The notes beneath the pieces were generated by a model that did not search any database, was not told where the DNA came from, and saw only the letters and a program-made list of their open reading frames with translations. Positions 30,053 through 33,292 of a stretch of DNA of 33,292 nucleotides are shown here, one piece after another; the stretch's first letter is position 1; every line of letters begins with the position of its first letter. Both the position numbers and the translations under genes were made by a program. Source of the stretch: Promethearchaeota archaeon (GTDB lineage: Archaea > Asgardarchaeota > Lokiarchaeia > Sigyniarchaeales > SOKP01); the NCBI GenBank assembly GCA_019057865.1, contig JAHLWP010000002.1, positions 1 to 33,292 of the forward strand, read 5' to 3'.

Positions 30053-30194
30053 AAAAAAAAAAATTTTAAGTCATCCCTAAATTATCAAGTATTAATTAGA
30101 CTTTTAGAACCTTTATTGAATATATAGATTCCTAAATTCAAATCAATTTTTTATAAATAAAATCCTTAAATAGTTAGGATTCTCATTTTATAAT

Positions 30195-30353
30195 ATGTCA
30201 GATAAAGAAATATCAGATGATGAATTAGAAGAAGAATTAGAAGAAGCTTTTAGGGATAATGAAGCCAAACGGGATCACTGTGGAACAGCTCTACCTTCTA
30301 GCAAAGAAGTTGGAATTCAAAGAACCAATGTAAAACTTAAGGAAGATAAATAA
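30195..30353 (+). CDS. Small acidic protein of 52 residues, function unknown
   Basis: Open from ATG 30195 to TAA 30351-30353. The N-terminal half is a very acidic helix, DDELEEELEEAFRDNEA, followed by KRDHCGTALPSSKEVG and a basic tail. A TATA-like TTATAAATAA (30151-30160) lies about 40 bp upstream and a T9 run follows the stop by 7 nt, so it has the signals of a one-gene transcript. The single Cys is in CG context, as if it were half of a zinc knuckle. Coding bias (all codons typical of neighbours, no low-complexity noise) supports a real gene. I do not recognise the family. Confidence 0.65.
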   Translation: MSDKEISDDELEEELEEAFRDNEAKRDHCGTALPSSKEVGIQRTNVKLKEDK

Positions 30354-30359
30354 TTCAGA

Positions 30360-30368
30360 TTTTTTTTT
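30360..30368 (+). terminator. T9 run after the 52-aa gene
   Basis: Nine T residues starting 7 nt past the stop codon; a good oligo-T terminator for the short upstream transcript. Confidence 0.55.
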
Positions 30369-30477
30369 CAATTACTCCTTTTTATATAATACACCTTTAA
30401 AACTATAAGAAATGAAATAAGAATTATTTTAAAGATTAAAACAAACTTTTAATAAATTATCTCAATTTTTATCTAAA

Positions 30478-31463
30478 GTGATTACTATGAAAGAACGGAT
30501 AAAGGGTAGAAAAAATTTCCCTACAGAGGAAGTAGAGCCAATTAATTATATAAATGATGATGAAATCATAGCAATGATAAAGAAGAAAGACAAATATACC
30601 TTTAAGCAAAAAGATTATTACAAATTATATAATTGTGTTCATTGTGGTGAGTGTGACACTGAAAACGAGCGTCTTCTGTTAAAGCAAAAATTCCTCCAAG
30701 ATGGAAATTCAGTTGAGGGGCTGAATGAGATGATCAAATGTTTTGAGAAATATAGGTCACCTTACCCTTCAAATAAAATGCGTATTAAGAGACCAGAAGG
30801 AATCCCTGATAAATCTGATACCCTCTTCTTTATGGGATGCCTTTCTACAATAAGGATTCCAAGATACACAGAACACTCGTTAAAATATTTATTACGACAT
30901 AAAGTTGATTTTACTATCCTAGATACTGAGATCTGCTGCGGTTGGCCTTGGTTTGCTAGTGGTTCAATGCGGGAATTTGAAATTTGTAAAGAAGAGAATA
31001 TAGAAATCTTTAAAAACTTTAAAAGTATTATTTGCCTTTGTCCAGCTTGCTATTTTCTATTTAATAAATATTATAAGCCATCAATGGATACAGAAATAGA
31101 ATTCAAATATATATCCAATTATTTGAAACCTTCAAAGACTAAGAAATCAGGTAAAGTGAGTATTCAACACTTATGTCAGCTAATGAATAGAGGAAGAGAA
31201 GGGGTTGATCAACTAGTAAACCGTATATTAGAAAAAAGTGGATACGAGGTGATTAATATGCCACATTGGTGTTGTGGGGGGGATTAGGCTATATGCATAG
31301 AACAGATATTATAGAAAAAATCGCCCGAAAAAGAATGGAAGATTATAAAGGGGGTGATTTTGCTAGCACATACTGTCCTAGTTGTTGGTGGATTTTAGCC
31401 AGATTTAGCAAACTTTGTAAGATAAAGCCAAAAGCTAAGGATTTATTCGAATTATTATTATAG
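30478..31463 (+). CDS. HdrB-like CCG-domain protein 1, frameshifted at a G7 run
   Basis: The first frame (30478-31287) gives 269 aa and ends HWCCGGD just after a G7 run (31276-31282). A second frame (31266-31463) continues with GLGYMHRTDIIEKIARKRME and STYCPSCWW to the end. One extra G, or a -1 shift on the run, gives about 328 aa, matching the tandem paralogue that follows. N-terminal YNCVHCGECDT is a HdrC-like cysteine motif. The first CCG domain is C-x31-CC-x33-CPAC; the second has HLC, WCCGG and CPSC complete. HdrB-type CCG domains bind noncubane [4Fe-4S] clusters that act on disulfides or other thiols. Soluble, no membrane segment, no HdrA encoded near. It could be an assembly error, decay or programmed frameshifting. 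Confidence 0.8.
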
Positions 31464-31472
31464 GAGGGGTAT

Positions 31473-32456
31473 ATGAAGGAAGAATATAAATGCCCCTGTC
31501 GGGATGTTGACCCAAATAATTTTCTTGAAAACGAAGAAGTTGACTGGTTAATTAATAACCGGAAGAAATATAAATTCCAACAAAAAGATTACTTAAAACT
31601 TTATAATTGTATTCATTGTAATGATTGTGGCACCTCTGAGCAACGATTTATTTTAAAACAGAAATTTTTAAAGGATGGAAATAAAATTGAAGGTTTAAAT
31701 AATACCATTGAAACATTAGAAAAATATGGAACTCCTTTTCAATACAACAAAAGTCGGATTAAACACATCGAAGGTATTTCTAAAGAGAGTAATGCTCTTT
31801 TATATTTAGGTTGCTTTACAACGGTTAAAACCCCTCGTTATGGAGAAAGCATTATAAAATATCTTGTGCAGAATAATGTTAAATTTTGTATTTTAGAAGA
31901 AGAAATTTGTTGTGGTTATCCTATATTATGTACTGGAGAAATAGATACATATAATCATTTAGTGGAAAGAAATTTAGAGCTATTTAAGTCAAAAGATTTT
32001 GAAGAAATAATCACTGTTTGTCCTAGTTGTTATATGGTATTTAAGAAACATTATAGTAAGTGTAATATAAAAGTGAAGTATTTTACTGAGTATTTAAAAC
32101 CTCCAAAGAGTAAAAAATCTGGAAATTTAATAATACAACATGCTTGTCCTTTAAAAAATGGAGAAATCCCTAATATTGCAGACGATATTGAAGATCTTTA
32201 TAAAAATATTGGGTATAATGTATTAAATTCTGTACCAAGAAATTGTTGTGGAGGTGGTGTTGGCCATCAATTACGAACTGAAATATCTGAGTCAATTGCT
32301 ATAAAAAGGATGGAAGATTTTAAATTAAAATTATCTAATGAGAATAATAATTATATTACTACCTATTGCCCTGATGCGTATTGGATATTAAAAGTATTTG
32401 GGAGAAGGGCTAAGATAGATTTTAAACTTATAAATATGTGTGATTTACTCAAATAA
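31473..32456 (+). CDS. HdrB-like CCG-domain protein 2 (tandem paralogue)
   Basis: 327 residues, about 45% like its upstream neighbour by eye. N-terminal CPC (Cys7, Cys9) and YNCIHCNDC (Cys46, Cys49, Cys52). The first CCG domain fits the HdrB rule exactly: Cys114-x31-Cys146-Cys147-x35-Cys183-x2-Cys186. The second has Cys225, NCCGGG (Cys258, Cys259) and Cys299, but the last CxxC reads CPDAY, so one ligand is lost. The set suggests one complete noncubane cluster and one altered site. The SD AGGAGGGG precedes the ATG by 3-6 nt. Start only 9 bp after the first paralogue; the two may form a heterodimer, with each supplying one fully active site. Confidence 0.88.
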   Translation: MKEEYKCPCRDVDPNNFLENEEVDWLINNRKKYKFQQKDYLKLYNCIHCNDCGTSEQRFILKQKFLKDGNKIEGLNNTIETLEKYGTPFQYNKSRIKHIEGISKESNALLYLGCFTTVKTPRYGESIIKYLVQNNVKFCILEEEICCGYPILCTGEIDTYNHLVERNLELFKSKDFEEIITVCPSCYMVFKKHYSKCNIKVKYFTEYLKPPKSKKSGNLIIQHACPLKNGEIPNIADDIEDLYKNIGYNVLNSVPRNCCGGGVGHQLRTEISESIAIKRMEDFKLKLSNENNNYITTYCPDAYWILKVFGRRAKIDFKLINMCDLLK

Positions 32457-32493
32457 TTAATTTTATTACAAAAACTTTTTTATTTGATTCATC

Positions 32494-33292
32494 TTGGAAC
32501 CGAATTTGATTGATATCGAAAAAGATATAGGAAAAAACTACAATAAATTCACTTTAAAAGAGTTTGGAGGAGCATTTGGAGATTGGGGTACGTTAATTCC
32601 ATTTATAATAGGATATATATCAATTGTAGGTTTAAATCCTGCTGGGATCTTTTTCACTTTAGGAATTACTAACATAATTCTGGGGATACGATTTAATTTA
32701 CCACTTCCAGTTCAACCTCAAAAGACTATTGGAACAGTAGCCATTAGCGAAAAATGGGATCCAAATATGGTAATTTCGACTGGATTCGGAACGGGAATTA
32801 TATGGTTCCTACTTGGATTTTCAAAGAAATTGACTAAAATAGTTGAAAAGGTTCCTATTATTACTGTGCGAAGCATTCAACTCGGTTTAGCATTTATTTT
32901 AGGATGGACAGGTATTCTTTTATTCAAAGACAATCTAATACTTGGTTTTTTTTCAATTGCTATAATCTTGATATTAATAAATAATAAACCAATCCCTTCA
33001 GCAATTATTCTTGCCCTTTTAGGTATATCATTAATAATTTTCACTGGCTCTGTTCAATTTTCAGAAATTAAATTTGGTTTACCGATATTTGATTTCCAAA
33101 TTCCAACTTGGAATAATCTTCTATTTGGTATGCTTTTTGCTGGAATTGCTCAATTATTTTTAACATTAACCAATGTTATGATCGCTACTGTTATACTAAT
33201 CAAGGATTTATTTCCTGAAAAAGAGGATGAGATTGATGCAAATATATTATCATTTAATATGGGAACTATGAATTTAATTAATCCTTTTTTTG
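32494..33292 (+). CDS. MOT1-type sulfate/molybdate transporter (runs off the right edge)
   Basis: 266 residues are visible, opening at TTG 32494 (another TTG at 32506); a TGA precedes in frame, and there is no ATG in the first 60 codons. After a polar start it reads FGGAFGDWGTLIPFIIGY, then LNPAGIFFTLGITNIILG and LPLPVQPQKTIGTVAI, the hallmark first repeat of the MFS_MOT1 family, with the P-x-Q-x-x-K anion-binding region. At least six hydrophobic segments follow. Members carry molybdate or sulfate with high affinity. Given the sulfur genes in the window sulfate is possible, and given the MoaD-like gene molybdate or tungstate is possible. The second repeat lies beyond the window. Confidence 0.85.
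   Translation, partial: MEPNLIDIEKDIGKNYNKFTLKEFGGAFGDWGTLIPFIIGYISIVGLNPAGIFFTLGITNIILGIRFNLPLPVQPQKTIGTVAISEKWDPNMVISTGFGTGIIWFLLGFSKKLTKIVEKVPIITVRSIQLGLAFILGWTGILLFKDNLILGFFSIAIILILINNKPIPSAIILALLGISLIIFTGSVQFSEIKFGLPIFDFQIPTWNNLLFGMLFAGIAQLFLTLTNVMIATVILIKDLFPEKEDEIDANILSFNMGTMNLINPFF

Noticed and set aside
1..33292. tRNA, rRNA and CRISPR arrays
   Set aside because: No T-loop GTTCRANYC with matching acceptor stem, no rRNA-like high G+C block and no regularly spaced repeats with unique spacers were seen by eye; a covariance-model scan would be decisive.

Overview
The window is about 33 kb of AT-rich DNA (roughly 30% G+C by eye) from an anaerobic archaeon, most likely an Asgard (Lokiarchaeia-like) genome. 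Pointers to this are leaderless-looking starts behind TATA boxes, oligo-T stops, a bacterio-opsin-activator-type HTH regulator, an SBBP beta-propeller exoprotein, HdrB-like CCG proteins, an orphan corrinoid protein, a MoaD/ThiS-like protein and several zinc-ribbon proteins of unknown function. The phylum is an inference; there is no rRNA or tRNA here to fix it.

Layout. (1) 1-10 kb, mostly minus strand: the 5' end of a secreted SBBP-repeat protein with a 3 x 22-bp tandem repeat upstream; a HAD phosphatase; a TPR protein whose frame extends past any ATG/GTG/TTG; a plus-strand ubiquitin-fold MoaD-like protein ending GG-Ser; a zinc-ribbon membrane protein; RNase Z; a long coiled-coil protein; and a MacB/FtsX-type ABC permease-ATPase pair. 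(2) 10.4-16.6 kb, plus strand: a corrinoid protein, then a sulfur-transfer block: TusA, a DsrE-family protein, an IscS-like protein without the PLP lysine, an IscU fused to a degenerate thioredoxin-reductase-like domain, and a four-domain CoA-disulfide-reductase/rhodanese/TusA/rhodanese protein. (3) 16.7-20.4 kb, plus strand: rubrerythrin, desulfoferrodoxin, an ArsB/NhaD-like transporter, a GmhB-like HAD phosphatase and a duplicated zinc-binding protein. (4) 20.4-24.9 kb, minus strand: NADH:rubredoxin reductase fused to rubredoxin, two very small free rubredoxins, an FprA flavodiiron protein and an acyl-CoA dehydrogenase. (5) 25-33.3 kb: an iron-sulfur protein gene interrupted by a 29-nt insertion, an HTH regulator, an iron-sulfur flavoprotein, an SDR, two glutaredoxin-like proteins, a HEAT-repeat protein, a ferredoxin:thioredoxin reductase catalytic subunit, a 52-aa acidic protein, two tandem HdrB-like proteins (the first frameshifted at a G7 run) and the start of a MOT1-type sulfate/molybdate transporter.

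How it fits together. The common theme is thiol, persulfide and oxygen chemistry in an anaerobe. NADH -> rubredoxin reductase -> rubredoxin -> flavodiiron protein would reduce O2 to water, desulfoferrodoxin would remove superoxide and rubrerythrin peroxide. FTR, the glutaredoxins and the HdrB-like proteins would handle disulfides. The most unusual part is 11.3-16.6 kb. The desulfurase-like protein keeps its persulfide cysteine but has Glu where the PLP lysine should be, and its scaffold partner carries a TrxR-derived domain without redox cysteines. TusA, DsrE and rhodanese domains lie alongside. This suggests an iron-sulfur assembly route fed by a persulfide relay and not by cysteine desulfuration. 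Also notable are three genes that seem to start at AUU behind good Shine-Dalgarno sequences.
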